Source: Streptomyces sp. NBC_00078
GTDB taxonomy: Bacteria > Actinomycetota > Actinomycetes > Streptomycetales > Streptomycetaceae
Direction of reading: 5' to 3'
DNA: 64,000 bases
Assembly: GCF_026343335.1 (NCBI RefSeq)
Contig: NZ_JAPELX010000001.1
Coordinates: 7,936,001 to 8,000,000 of the forward strand
Both the position numbers and the translations under genes were made by a program. This document shows, one piece after another, positions 41,175 through 50,125 of the stretch (positions are counted from its first letter, which is position 1; the number at the start of each line of letters is the position of its first letter). The notes under the pieces were generated by a model, which saw only the letters and a program-made list of their open reading frames with translations, was not told the origin of the DNA and did not search any database.

Positions 41175-41990
41175 ATGGCACGGCAGGAGCTGGCCCACTA
41201 CCTGCGGGGGCGCCGGGCGGCCCTGCGTCCGCACGAGATCGGCCTGGCGGAGACGGGCACCGCCCGCCGCACACCGGGCCTGCGCCGCGAAGAGGTGGCG
41301 GAGCTCGCCCACATGTCGGTCGACTACTACACGCGGCTGGAGCAGGCCCGGGGACCGCGGCCGTCGGCCCGGATCCTGGACGCATTGGCCCGCGCGCTGC
41401 GGCTCACGCCGGCCGAGCGCAGCCACCTGTTCCGCCTGGCGGGTTCGAGCGCGCCGCCCGGCACCAGCGCCGTGCGGCGGGTGCGCCCGCACGTGGCCCG
41501 GATGCTGGACCGGCTGCCGGAGACCGGTGCCATCGTCACTGACGCGGCGTACCACGTCGTCGCCTGGAACCCCCTGGCCCAGGCACTGCTCGGCGCCGAC
41601 CTCGGAGACGGGACGACGAACCTGGCCCGCCGCCACTTCCTGGGCCAGGGGCGGACGTACGAGAGCTCCAGCGCCGAGGAAGTCGGGCACATCGCGGTGG
41701 CGCGGTTGCGCCGGGCCGCCGACCGCTACCCGCACGACCCGCAGCTGGCCGCCCTGCTGGCCGAACTACACGACGGCAGTGAGGAGTTCCGGCAGATCTG
41801 GGAGACGCGTCCGGTCCACGCTCCCGGGCACCGCACCAAGACCCTGGACCACCCGGAGGCCGGCGCGCTCCGGTTGAACTGCGACGTCCTGCTCGTGCCC
41901 GAGGACGACCAGGAGGTCGTCCTGATGACGGCCGACCCCGGATCACCTGCCGCGCGGGCCCTGCGCAGGCTAGCCAGGCAAGCAGCCTGA
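41175..41990 (+). CDS. MmyB-type XRE transcriptional regulator (copy 1), divergent from the SDR gene
   Basis: The 271-residue protein has an N-terminal helix-turn-helix (RRTPGLRREEVAELAHMSVD, YYTRLEQARGPRPSARILDA) and a C-terminal MmyB PAS-like ligand-binding domain (GAIVTDAAYHVVAWNPLAQA). ATG 41175 follows GGGAGGAGGCGG. Such regulators typically repress an adjacent, divergent oxidoreductase gene until a small molecule binds. Here that is the SDR. It is paralogous to 42203-43024. Confidence 0.9.
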   Translation: MARQELAHYLRGRRAALRPHEIGLAETGTARRTPGLRREEVAELAHMSVDYYTRLEQARGPRPSARILDALARALRLTPAERSHLFRLAGSSAPPGTSAVRRVRPHVARMLDRLPETGAIVTDAAYHVVAWNPLAQALLGADLGDGTTNLARRHFLGQGRTYESSSAEEVGHIAVARLRRAADRYPHDPQLAALLAELHDGSEEFRQIWETRPVHAPGHRTKTLDHPEAGALRLNCDVLLVPEDDQEVVLMTADPGSPAARALRRLARQAA

Positions 41991-42021
41991 GACGAAGGAT
42001 GCGCACAGGTCTCGCCGGCGG

Positions 42022-42105
42022 TCACAGAGCGTCGCAACTCCTCATTCACTGGGGCCTTGTACCCACCTCGATGCCGAGGCTTTCCACGCCGCCTATCTGC
42101 GCGAG
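42022..42105 (-). repeat. 83-bp block, right copy of an inverted pair
   Basis: Complement of the block at 39442-39524 (exact over 22 and 19 bp). It lies 31 bp after the stop of the regulator gene. With the left copy it brackets the IS, SDR and regulator genes as a 2.66-kb unit. Confidence 0.7.
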
Positions 42106-42202
42106 TTCTTAGCCAGGGACAATTTGTCCGCGGTTGGAACCACCCTTCATCCGGTTCCTGAATCGCGTCAAGATTGTTCTGTCGAACAGAGGAGGCAGGA
42201 CG

Positions 42203-43024
42203 ATGGACCGGGCGCTGCTGGCAGATTTTCTCCGAGCCCGTCGTGAGGCGTTGCAGCCGGAGGATGTCGGGCTTCCCCGCGGGCAGCGGCGCCGCACCGG
42301 CGGGCTGCGGCGCGAGGAGGTGGCGGCGCTGGCCGGGATGTCGGCCGACTACTACAGCCGCATCGAGCAGCAGCGAGGTCCGGCGCCGTCGGAGCGGATG
42401 CTCGTCGCGCTCGCCCGGGCGCTGCGTCTCAACCAGAGCGAGCGTGACCACCTGTTCATCCTGGGCGGGATCCCGGCACCGCGGCGGATCCTGCGGGACG
42501 ACTACATCGGTCCCACGATGATGCGGATCGTCGCCGACCTCTCGGACGTGCCCGCGATCGTGCTGTCACGGCTCGGCGAGGCGTTGCTGCAGACGCGCCC
42601 GGCGGTCGCCCTGCTCGGTGACTACACCCAGTACACGGGCATGTCCCGTTATTTGGTCTACCGCTGGTTCACCGGTGATCCGCGGGTCCGTGGCCTGTAC
42701 CCCGTCGAGGACCATCCCATTCGGGGCCGGGTCTTCGCCGCGGAGATCCGGGACGCCTACACGGCGGATCCCACAGGCAGGGCCGGCGAGATCGTCGCGG
42801 CGCTGCTGGAGGTCAGTTCCGAGTTCGCGAACATCTGGCGGTTGCACGAGGTGGGAGTGACCCACCATCACGACCTCAAGCGTTACCTGCACCCCGAGTT
42901 GGGGGAGCTGGAACTGTACGCCGAGATGCTGCTGGATCCGGAGCAGTTTCAGACGCTGCTGGTTTTCACCGCCGTGCCCGGTTCCCCGAGCCACGGCAAG
43001 CTTCGGCTCCTGACCGCCGTCTAA
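42203..43024 (+). CDS. MmyB-type XRE transcriptional regulator (copy 2)
   Basis: A 273-residue protein with the same plan as its neighbour: helix-turn-helix with RRRTGGLRREEVAALAGMSA, DYYSRIEQQRGPAPSERML, then an MmyB-like domain with IVLSRLGEALLQTRPAVALL and a C-terminal VFTAVPGSPS. ATG 42203 follows GAGGAGGCAGG. Unlike copy 1 it is codirectional with its likely target, the MDR oxidoreductase gene 112 bp downstream. Confidence 0.9.
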   Translation: MDRALLADFLRARREALQPEDVGLPRGQRRRTGGLRREEVAALAGMSADYYSRIEQQRGPAPSERMLVALARALRLNQSERDHLFILGGIPAPRRILRDDYIGPTMMRIVADLSDVPAIVLSRLGEALLQTRPAVALLGDYTQYTGMSRYLVYRWFTGDPRVRGLYPVEDHPIRGRVFAAEIRDAYTADPTGRAGEIVAALLEVSSEFANIWRLHEVGVTHHHDLKRYLHPELGELELYAEMLLDPEQFQTLLVFTAVPGSPSHGKLRLLTAV

Positions 43025-43136
43025 CGGCTGCCGCCTCTCACACACCTGAACGCATGTCTCGAATCCGAGGCGTGCCCCTGTCTCACGACGATCCAAATTC
43101 GCATCATCCTCTCTGCCGCGAAAGGTGGCATTTGTT

Positions 43137-44078
43137 ATGAAAGCAGTGCGTTTCCACGAGTACGGTACTCCGGACGTCTTGCGTTACGAGGATGTGGAAC
43201 AGCCGGTCCCCGCGGCCGGGGAGGTCCGGATCCGGGTGGCCGCGACGTCGTTCAACCCGGTCGACGGCAACATCCGCGCGGGCTTCATGCAGGGTCCCAT
43301 TCCGGTGACCCTGCCGCACACCCCCGGCATCGACGTCGCGGGCACGGTGGACGCGCTGGGCGAGGGCGTGGACCGGGTCAGGGCCGGCGACCAGGTTGTC
43401 GGCTTCCTGCCGATGACCGGCGCCGGCGCGGCGGCGGAGTATGTGCGCGCACCGGCCGGCCTGCTGACGACGGCGCCCGCGAGTATCCCGCTGGCCGATG
43501 CGGGCGGCCTGCCGCTGGTCGGGCTCACCGCCTGGCAGGCCCTCTTCGACCACGCCAAGCTGACTGCCGGTCAGCGGGTACTGATCAACGGTGCGGGCGG
43601 CGCGGTCGGCGGCTACGCAGTCCAGCTGGCCAAGCACGCCGGCGCACACGTGATCGCCACGGCCGGTCCGCGCAGCAGTGAACAAGTCAGGACGGCGGGC
43701 GCCGATGAGGTGTTCGGCCACGGGGTCCCCGAGCTGTCCGCGCTGGTCGACGTCGTGCTCAACCTCGCGCCGGTCGATCCGATGCAACTGGCCGCGCTGA
43801 CCTCCGCGGCCCGCGACGGCGGCATCGTGGTGAACACGACGGTGTGGATGCCCGCGCCTTCCGACGAAGAACGGGGCGTGCGCGGCGTCAACCTCTTCGT
43901 CAACAGCGACGCCGCGCAGCTGGCGAGGCTGGTGACGCTGGTCGACTCCGGAGCGCTGCACGTCAATATCGCCCGCAGGGTGCCGCTGGCCGAGCTGCCG
44001 GCGCTGCACGTGGAGGCCGCAGAAGGCGCGCTCTCCGGCAAGGTCCTCGTCCTTCCCCCCGCCGTATCTCTCACCTAG
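43137..44078 (+). CDS. Quinone-oxidoreductase-like NADP-dependent MDR protein (copy 2)
   Basis: A 313-residue protein with the GroES-like part (MKAVRFHEYGTPDVLRYEDV, HTPGIDVAGTVDALGEGV) and NADPH motif VLINGAGGAVGGYAVQLAK. It is similar to copy 1 at 37372-38316 over the whole length, with mostly conservative changes, and is one residue shorter. ATG 43137 follows AAAGGTGG at good spacing; GTG 43125 is less likely. It is probably controlled by the MmyB-type regulator upstream. The substrate is unknown; quinones or enones are likely. Confidence 0.9.
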   Translation: MKAVRFHEYGTPDVLRYEDVEQPVPAAGEVRIRVAATSFNPVDGNIRAGFMQGPIPVTLPHTPGIDVAGTVDALGEGVDRVRAGDQVVGFLPMTGAGAAAEYVRAPAGLLTTAPASIPLADAGGLPLVGLTAWQALFDHAKLTAGQRVLINGAGGAVGGYAVQLAKHAGAHVIATAGPRSSEQVRTAGADEVFGHGVPELSALVDVVLNLAPVDPMQLAALTSAARDGGIVVNTTVWMPAPSDEERGVRGVNLFVNSDAAQLARLVTLVDSGALHVNIARRVPLAELPALHVEAAEGALSGKVLVLPPAVSLT

Positions 44079-44325
44079 TCGACCGGTTCCGGCACGTTCC
44101 CCCAAGGGGTGAGCCATCGCGGAGGGCCGCGCTCTGCCAGACCTGGCGGAGCACAGCCCCAGTACATTTCATGCCGGCCACAGCCGATTCCTGGCCCAGG
44201 ACTCCAAGACTCGTAGGGTCCGACGGCCTCACCGAGTGCCAGGTACAGGCCGGACCACTCGGTGGCGCATCGGCCGTCGCGTCGTAGGCGAGCCCGACGG
44301 GCTCGTCACCGCAAGGGCACCCCAG

Positions 44326-44690
44326 CTCAGAGGTATGGCTGGCGCGTGATCTGCTTCTGGCCCGCCCGGTGCCGTGAAGACGCTCCGTCCGGAACTGGCG
44401 GCGGACGCCGATCACTGGGCACGGTTCGGCAGGGAGGCCGTCTCGGCCGCCCTGCCGGGCCACCCGGCGATCGTCTCCGTCTACGACACGGGCGAGGACA
44501 TGGCCGGGGGCGGACCGGTCCCCTACATCGTGATGGAGTACGTCAGGGGCGGCGCCACGCTGCTCCAACTGGTGCGCGACGAGCGGATCACCGGGCCCGA
44601 TCACGCCCTGGAACTCACCCTCGGCGTACTTCAGGCGCCGGAACACGCCCACCGTCACGGCATCGTCCATGGAACAAGCCGGGCGCCGTA
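44326..44690 (+). pseudogene. Ser/Thr protein kinase (Hanks type), N-lobe remnant
   Basis: One frame reads EVWLARDLLLARPV and, after a phase change near 44373, the next reads KTLRPELAADADHWARFGRE, AVSAALPGHPAIVSVYDTGE, YIVMEYVRGG and ALELTLGVLQAPEHAHRHGI followed by VHG. These are kinase subdomains I-V with the ATP-binding Lys (in KTLRPE). It ends just before the catalytic HRD loop (HRHGIVH then unrelated sequence). The catalytic half is gone. Confidence 0.75.
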
Positions 44691-44758
44691 CCTCGCCGCC
44701 CGGCAGCGATCACGGCCGTGGCGACCGGCCAGAGCCGGCCGCGCGGGCGGCGGGCCGT

Positions 44759-45694
44759 TCAGCGCGGAATCACCCAGCCCGGCCTCCAGGTGCCGGCGGC
44801 GTCGTGGTCGGCCGTCGTGGCGGCGAGGTGGGTGCGGAGGGTGGCCAGTGCCGGGTGGGGGTTGTCGCGGTGCCAGAGGAGCGAGTGCGGGTAGACGGGC
44901 GTCGGGTCGGTGACCGGGATGCGGCGCAGCCCGTGGTCGGCGGGCCAGACGAGGCGGGTCTGCTCGCTCATGAAGGTGGCCAGGGCCGGGGTGTCGGCGA
45001 TGGTGTCGAGGAGCGCGTCGGAGCCGAAGTTGGGGCCGGTCGCCTCGATGGTGAGGCCGAACTCGGCGACGAGGTCGTCGTAGTAGGCGGCCCATTCGCT
45101 GCCGGGGAGGATGCCGGGCATCCAGATCCGGTGTCCGGCGAGCCGGGCGAGGGGCACGGAGCGGGCGCCCGCCAGCGCGTGGGCGGGGCCGGTCATGAGC
45201 TGGAGCGGCTCGTCGAGCACCCGGACGGACTCGATGTCCTCGGGAAGGGGCCGGCCGGGCATCGCGACGGCGCGGAAGGACGCGTCGAGCGCGCCGGAGC
45301 GAATGGCGGTGACGGCGGTCTCGATGTCGAGCAGCATCAGCATGTCGAGGTCGATCTCGGGGTGCGCGTGGTGGAAGCCGCGCATCAGGCCCGACGCCGC
45401 GCCGCGTGAGGAGATCATGTCGACGCGCAGGGGACGGTGGCCGGTGCGTACGGAGGCGACCGCGCGCTCGGCGACGCGCAGCAGCTCGCGCGCGTGGGGC
45501 AGGAATGCCTGCCCGTCGATGGTGAGCTCAGCGCCGCGTGCGGCACGGGTGAACAACCGCACGCCGAGGGTGCGCTCCAGCGTGGCGATGCGTTTGGAAA
45601 CGGCCTGCTGGGTGACCGACAGGTCTGCGGCGGCTTTCTGGAACTGGCCCGATTCCGCGACGGCGACGAAGGTGCGTACTGCTTCGAGATCCAC
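44759..45694 (-). CDS. LysR-family transcriptional regulator
   Basis: A 311-residue protein with N-terminal winged helix (VDLEAVRTFVAVAESGQFQK, AAADLSVTQQAVSKRIATLE, RTLGVRLFTRAARGAELT) and effector domain (LRVDMISSRGAASGLMRGF). I chose GTG 45694, nine bases after AAGG; GTG 45700 lies too close to that site. It is divergent from an MFS exporter gene with about 140 bp between, so it likely controls that exporter. Confidence 0.9.
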   Translation of the reverse strand: MDLEAVRTFVAVAESGQFQKAAADLSVTQQAVSKRIATLERTLGVRLFTRAARGAELTIDGQAFLPHARELLRVAERAVASVRTGHRPLRVDMISSRGAASGLMRGFHHAHPEIDLDMLMLLDIETAVTAIRSGALDASFRAVAMPGRPLPEDIESVRVLDEPLQLMTGPAHALAGARSVPLARLAGHRIWMPGILPGSEWAAYYDDLVAEFGLTIEATGPNFGSDALLDTIADTPALATFMSEQTRLVWPADHGLRRIPVTDPTPVYPHSLLWHRDNPHPALATLRTHLAATTADHDAAGTWRPGWVIPR

Positions 45695-45834
45695 GCCCAC
45701 CCACCTTAGTGAACAACCAAGGGTTGTGCATGGCTGGTAGGTCAGTTGTTTGACCTGCTGTTGTCCTGCCCGCTTAGCTCTCGTTGGTCAACATCAGTTT
45801 GTTCGGGTGGGACTTCACGGGGAGCGCGCTGAGC

Positions 45835-47079
45835 ATGATGGGCAGGAGAGCGTTGGGCCGGCAGTTCGGCTGGCTGTGGGCGGCGTATGCGGTGAGCGCG
45901 TATGGGTCCGGGCTGGGGTTCGGGGCGTTGCCGCTGATCGCTGTGCTGGCGTTGCATGCCGGACCTGCTGAGGTGTCCGCGCTGTCCGCGGTGGGGCCTG
46001 CGGTGGGTGCGCTGATCGCGGTGCCGCTCGCGCCGTGGGTGGAGTTCCGGCGCAAGCGCCCAGTCATGATCATGATGGATCTGGTCCGGTTTGCGGCCAT
46101 GGCGACGATCCCGGTCGCCTACGCCTTCGGGCGGCTCGGTTTCGTCCAGCTGCTCGTGGTCTCGGCCGTGGTCGCCGCAGCCAAGATCGCGTTCAACGCG
46201 GCGAGCGGTGCCTACCTCAAGGCCCTCGTCCGGCCGGACGACCTTCTCGTCGCCAACGCTCGGTTCGAGTCCACGAACTGGAGCTCCATCGCGGTGGGGC
46301 CACCGCTCGGCGGGGCGGCGATCGGCCTGTTCGGGCCGGTCACCACCGTGGTGGCCGACGCGCTCAGCTACCTTCTCTCCGCGCTGGGCATCACCGCGAT
46401 CCGCGGCCAGGAAGAAGCGCCGGGAACGCCCGACAAGAGCCCGGTCCGGGCGGGCGCATTGCTCGACGGCTGGCGACACCTCATGGGCCACCCCGGTCTG
46501 CGCGCCCTCTACCTCAACCAACTGCTCGTCGGCGGTCTGATCATGGCCACCGAGCCGCTGCTGGCGGTGCTCCTGCTTCGCCAACTCGGGTTCCCGCCCT
46601 GGCAGTACGGCCTCGCCTTCGCCGCCCCGTGCCTCGGCGGACTCATCGGCTCGCGGCTGGCCCGACGTGTCGTGGCCCGCTTCGGCCGGCAGTGGGTCTT
46701 CCGGACCGTCGGGACCCTGCGCGCCATCTGGCTGATCGGCCTGGCCTTCGTCCGCCCCGGCGTCGTCGGCCTCGTCACCGTGATGGCCGTCGAGCTGGCG
46801 ATCATCATCAACATGAGCCTGTACAGCCCGGTACTCGCCACCTACCGGCTCGAACACACCCCCAAGCATCTCGTCGCCCGCACCCTGTCGGCCTGGTCGA
46901 TCGGCCAGCAGGCGGCCATCGCCACCCTCACCGCACTCGCCGGGCTGCTCGCCGACGTCACCGGCCCACGCACCGCTCTCACGGTCGCAGGACTGCTCAT
47001 CCTGACCACACCTCTCCTGCTTCCCCGACAGGACCAGACGGCGCAGCACGAGCCGGAACTGTCCCGCAGCCACTCATGA
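45835..47079 (+). CDS. MFS transporter
   Basis: A 414-residue protein with about 12 helices: FGWLWAAYAVSAYGSGLGFG (helix 1), an E-F-R-R-K-R-P loop between helices 2 and 3, a large central loop, and RLARRVVARFGRQWVF in the second half. It resembles EntS/MFS_3-type exporters. ATG 45835 or 45838 follows GGGGAGCG; a TTG at 45784 extends it by 17 polar residues and is less likely. The divergent LysR gene suggests inducible export of a small molecule or drug. Confidence 0.88.
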   Translation: MMGRRALGRQFGWLWAAYAVSAYGSGLGFGALPLIAVLALHAGPAEVSALSAVGPAVGALIAVPLAPWVEFRRKRPVMIMMDLVRFAAMATIPVAYAFGRLGFVQLLVVSAVVAAAKIAFNAASGAYLKALVRPDDLLVANARFESTNWSSIAVGPPLGGAAIGLFGPVTTVVADALSYLLSALGITAIRGQEEAPGTPDKSPVRAGALLDGWRHLMGHPGLRALYLNQLLVGGLIMATEPLLAVLLLRQLGFPPWQYGLAFAAPCLGGLIGSRLARRVVARFGRQWVFRTVGTLRAIWLIGLAFVRPGVVGLVTVMAVELAIIINMSLYSPVLATYRLEHTPKHLVARTLSAWSIGQQAAIATLTALAGLLADVTGPRTALTVAGLLILTTPLLLPRQDQTAQHEPELSRSHS

Positions 47080-47545
47080 GGCACCGCAACTCACCACTGA
47101 GGCCCGCAGGCTGCAGCCGATCCGCCGGCGCGCGTCCGCGTCGGCCAGGCACACCACCAGCAGGGAGGGGGGCCGCGATCCCGGCCTCCAACATGCCCTT
47201 CGCCCCGCTGGCCCAAGGCGTCGGCCTTTTGCCCGGGGTGGCTCAGCGGCCGCACTGCTCAGCTGTGCTGTCGCATGAGGTTGGTGCCACGCCGACTGGC
47301 GCTTCCTGAGGTAACAGTCCCGGTGTGCGACGACGGCCCCTCCCCGGAGGACCGGTCAGGGCGCTCTTGACGGCACGAGCCTGCTGCTCGTCGACGTCGC
47401 CCCGCCCGCGCCGCGTACTCGGTGCCGGCGCGCGGTGCTGAGCACCCGTATGGCACGCCGAAGAACGTGCGCGGGGATGTCGATCCAGGCAGGCTCTGTT
47501 CGACGCAGGGGTGAGAGAAGGCCATCAACACGAGAGGCGAAGGCC
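47080..47545. other. Intergenic stretch without a recognisable gene
   Basis: About 465 bp between the MFS and DHFR-like genes. Several short open frames exist, none with family resemblance or a good start. It looks like non-coding or strongly decayed sequence. Confidence 0.5.
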
Positions 47546-48184
47546 ATGCCCAAGGTCCGCGTACACAACGTCACGATCTCCCTCGACGGCTTCGTGGCCG
47601 GCGCGAACCAGCGACTCGACGCCCCGTTCGGCGACGGTGTCGGCTGGGGTGACGATCTGCACAGCTGGTTCGTCTCCGCGACGGAGGATTCCGCCGCGGG
47701 CCGGACCGGAATCGATGTCGACTACTTCACTCGCGGCGATCAGAACATCGGCGCCACGATCATGGGGCGGAACATGTTCGGGCCGCAGCGCGGGCCGTGG
47801 GAGGACGAGTCCTGGCAAGGCTGGTGGGGCGACAACCCGCCCTACCACCACGACGTTTTCGTGCACACCCACCACTTGCGCCCGACGCTGGAGATGGCAG
47901 GCGGAACGACCTTCCACTTCACCGACGAGCCGTTGGAGACGGTGTTGCAGCGCGCGTTCGACGCCGCGGGCGGCAAAGACGTCCGGATCGGCGGCGGCGC
48001 GGCGGCCATCCAGCAGTATCTGCGGGCCAGGCTGATCGACGAGCTCCACCTGGTGATCGCGCCGATGCTCATCGGACGCGGGGAGCGGCTGCTCGACAAT
48101 CTGGGCGACGGGATCGACGGCTACCGGGTGTCCGAGCTGGTCGGCTCGCCGACGGTCACGCACGCGGTGCTGGTCCGCCGCTGA
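47546..48184 (+). CDS. Dihydrofolate-reductase-like (RibD C-terminal-like) protein
   Basis: A 212-residue protein of the RibD_C/DHFR-like fold: VTISLDGFVAGANQRLDAPF, the ATIMGRNMFGP loop, HHDVFVHTHH, VRIGGGAAAIQQYLRARLID, and LHLVIAPMLIGRGERLLDNL. Such proteins are frequent in Streptomyces as stand-alone reductases of unknown substrate, using NADPH. ATG 47546 follows GAGAGGCGAAGG. It is not adjacent to folate or riboflavin genes. A true DHFR role is unlikely because of the insert before the helix and lack of the usual folate-binding acid. Confidence 0.87.
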   Translation: MPKVRVHNVTISLDGFVAGANQRLDAPFGDGVGWGDDLHSWFVSATEDSAAGRTGIDVDYFTRGDQNIGATIMGRNMFGPQRGPWEDESWQGWWGDNPPYHHDVFVHTHHLRPTLEMAGGTTFHFTDEPLETVLQRAFDAAGGKDVRIGGGAAAIQQYLRARLIDELHLVIAPMLIGRGERLLDNLGDGIDGYRVSELVGSPTVTHAVLVRR

Positions 48185-48809
48185 CGCTCGGGGTCAGTTT
48201 CGCCGGGGTGGGTGTGCTGCCGCACCCGACTCGGTGGTTCGTCGTCGTGGTCTTGGCCCTCGTCGCTGCGCGGCGGGGAGTCGACTGTGGGTGTGGCAGG
48301 GGGTACTTCGCGGCAGGTGCTGGGCTCGGGCGCAGAAACCCACGGGAGGTCGCGCAGGGCGGCGAGGCCGTCGCGGTGCACCGCCTCGCGCATCCCGTCC
48401 GGGATGACTGCGGCGAGCGGGTCGATAGCCGCTTTGATCAGCTGGGGGCGGCGTTCGGCCGCGGTGACCTGAGAGACATGCCGGCAACATACCGACTTAG
48501 TCCGCCGAGTGAGTCGAACGATTGAGTCGCCCAAGTCGCTCGTCACCTTCTCGGTCGGTCGCGCCTCGCGAAGGACGGCGCCGGCGGCGGCCGACCCGCA
48601 GGGCTCGCGGTCGCGGGCGTTCCTTGTGGCCAGGGCGATGCTCGTCGCACCAACAGCAGGCAGCGGGATCGGTGATCCAGCCCTGCGGGTGGACGTACGC
48701 CGCAGAACGACCACGTCCTGCTGCCTGATCGCGGGCGCCCCGGCCGACGCGCGACTCCGCCTTCGCGAAGCCGGCGCCGGCCGGACACCGCCGCCCTGTC
48801 AGGGACCGA
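48185..48809. other. Intergenic 625 bp with a possible TetR scrap
   Basis: Only 48370-48482 (minus strand) shows a hint of family resemblance: SQVTAAERRPQLIKAAID, the usual first helix of a TetR regulator. It is preceded by an ATG that is out of frame by a two-base insertion and followed by unrelated sequence. Nearby are GAGTCG direct repeats (48510-48530). The remainder shows no gene. Confidence 0.4.
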
Positions 48810-49949
48810 TCAGCAGGTGGCCACACCCGGCAGCCACTCGGGGCCCTTGATGTAGATGACCGTCACCCACGAGCCGTCGGTCAGCTTCGCCCAGGCGTCG
48901 TTGGTGTAGCCCTCGGCCGTCACCTGCTGGGCGTGGGCCTGGCACACCACGTTGACCGTGGTCGGCTGCGCGAAGTAGTCGACCACGCCCGCGTTGACGT
49001 TCGGCTCGCTGTGCGTGCGCACCCCGGTGCCCCAGGTCTGGAACGCCTTGCTGCCGCCGCTCGGGGGCGGCGTGCTGCTGCCGCCGCAGTCCGGGATGCC
49101 GGGCAGCGAGGCCGGGCCCTTGATGTAGATGTTCGTCATCCACGAGCCGTCGGAGAGCTTGGACCAGATGTCGTTGGTGTAGCCCTCGGCGGTGACGGTC
49201 TCCGCGTGCTCCTGGCACTGGACCGACACCTGGGTCGGGCCGGCGAAGGTGTCCACGACGGTGGAGCGCGTGCTCGGCGTGGAGTGGGTGTGCACCCCCG
49301 TGCCCCAGGTCTCGAAGGTCGAGCCGCCGTTCGCGGGCGGCGGAGTGGGCGTGCCGGACCCGCTGACGCGTATCGCGCCCGCGTAGTCCCCGCCGGTGCG
49401 CACGGGTGCGACCCGGATGTGGGTGCCCGACTCGTACGCCTCCGCCATCTGTCCGCCGCCCAGGTACATGGCGACGTGGTGGATGTGGCCGCTGCCCCAG
49501 AACATCAGGTCACCCGGCAGCAGCGGGGCCGTGCCCTGCGAGGCGGAGAAACGGGCGGAGGCCTGCGAGCTGTGGAACTGGTCGTTGGCCGTCCCGTTGA
49601 GCAGGTCCTTGCCGGTCGCCTTCCAGTACGCGTAGCGCATCAGACCGGAGCAGTCGAAGCCCTTGCGTTCGTTGTCGTGCAGGCTGTCCGGGTCGGAGCC
49701 GTCGTAGTAGCCGTAGGTGGCACCCGGCGTCGCGCCGTGGCCACCGCCCCAGCTGTACCAGACGCCGATCTGCGAACAGGCCGCGTTCACGGCGGCCTGC
49801 GCGGTGGCCGAGGCACCCGGCGAGAGGACCCCGCAGGCGGTGTCCTGGGCGGCGGCGTGGGCCGGCGCGGAGAAGAAGGCGGTCAGGGCCAGGACCGAAG
49901 CCCCCAGGAGCCCGCCGCTGGTCCGGCGGCGCGCACTGCTGATCTTCAC
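48810..49949 (-). CDS. Secreted NlpC/P60 cell-wall hydrolase with two C-terminal SH3-like repeats
   Basis: The 379-residue protein has a signal peptide (ALTAFFSAPAHA, cut about residue 32), a catalytic domain with the Cys in FDCSGLMRYAY, His in SGHIHHVAMYLG and a polar third residue, and a linker. Two about 75-residue repeats follow (FETWGTGVHTHSTPST and FQTWGTGVRTHSEPN, each ending in a DGSW...IYIKGP motif), probably SH3-like wall-binding domains. GTG 49949 follows GAAGGAAGACTTCC, which decides the start; ATG 49979 adds ten residues without a site. It would cleave peptidoglycan stem peptides. Confidence 0.88.
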   Translation of the reverse strand: MKISSARRRTSGGLLGASVLALTAFFSAPAHAAAQDTACGVLSPGASATAQAAVNAACSQIGVWYSWGGGHGATPGATYGYYDGSDPDSLHDNERKGFDCSGLMRYAYWKATGKDLLNGTANDQFHSSQASARFSASQGTAPLLPGDLMFWGSGHIHHVAMYLGGGQMAEAYESGTHIRVAPVRTGGDYAGAIRVSGSGTPTPPPANGGSTFETWGTGVHTHSTPSTRSTVVDTFAGPTQVSVQCQEHAETVTAEGYTNDIWSKLSDGSWMTNIYIKGPASLPGIPDCGGSSTPPPSGGSKAFQTWGTGVRTHSEPNVNAGVVDYFAQPTTVNVVCQAHAQQVTAEGYTNDAWAKLTDGSWVTVIYIKGPEWLPGVATC

Positions 49950-50125
49950 GGAAGTCTTCCTTCGTCGACATGACGTCACCGGGCGGCCCGGCGACAGCGG
50001 TTGGAGACGATGCGTGCCGGCTCCCCACCCCCGTTGGGGGAGCGGCGTTAGTGCCCCGGCGGCCTGTGCCCGGTGCGGCGAGAGTGCGTGCCGGGCGTCG
50101 CGACGGGGCGAACGTTGCCTGTCGG
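49950..50125 (-). promoter_or_regulatory. Long leader before the NlpC/P60 gene with a GC-rich hairpin
   Basis: The 176-bp gap between the sigma-factor stop and the hydrolase start contains CTCCCC-N10-GGGGAG (50021-50042), which could be the terminator of the sigma gene, and further complementary segments. Wall-hydrolase genes in this group often have c-di-AMP riboswitches; I looked for the GGGGUGAAUC and CAGCUAACC signatures and did not find them. So it stays an unassigned structured leader or terminator. Confidence 0.35.

Noticed and set aside
49950..50125. c-di-AMP (ydaO-type) riboswitch before the NlpC/P60 gene
   Set aside because: The typical GGGGUGAAUC and CAGCUAACC segments are not present; only GC-rich complementarity is seen.
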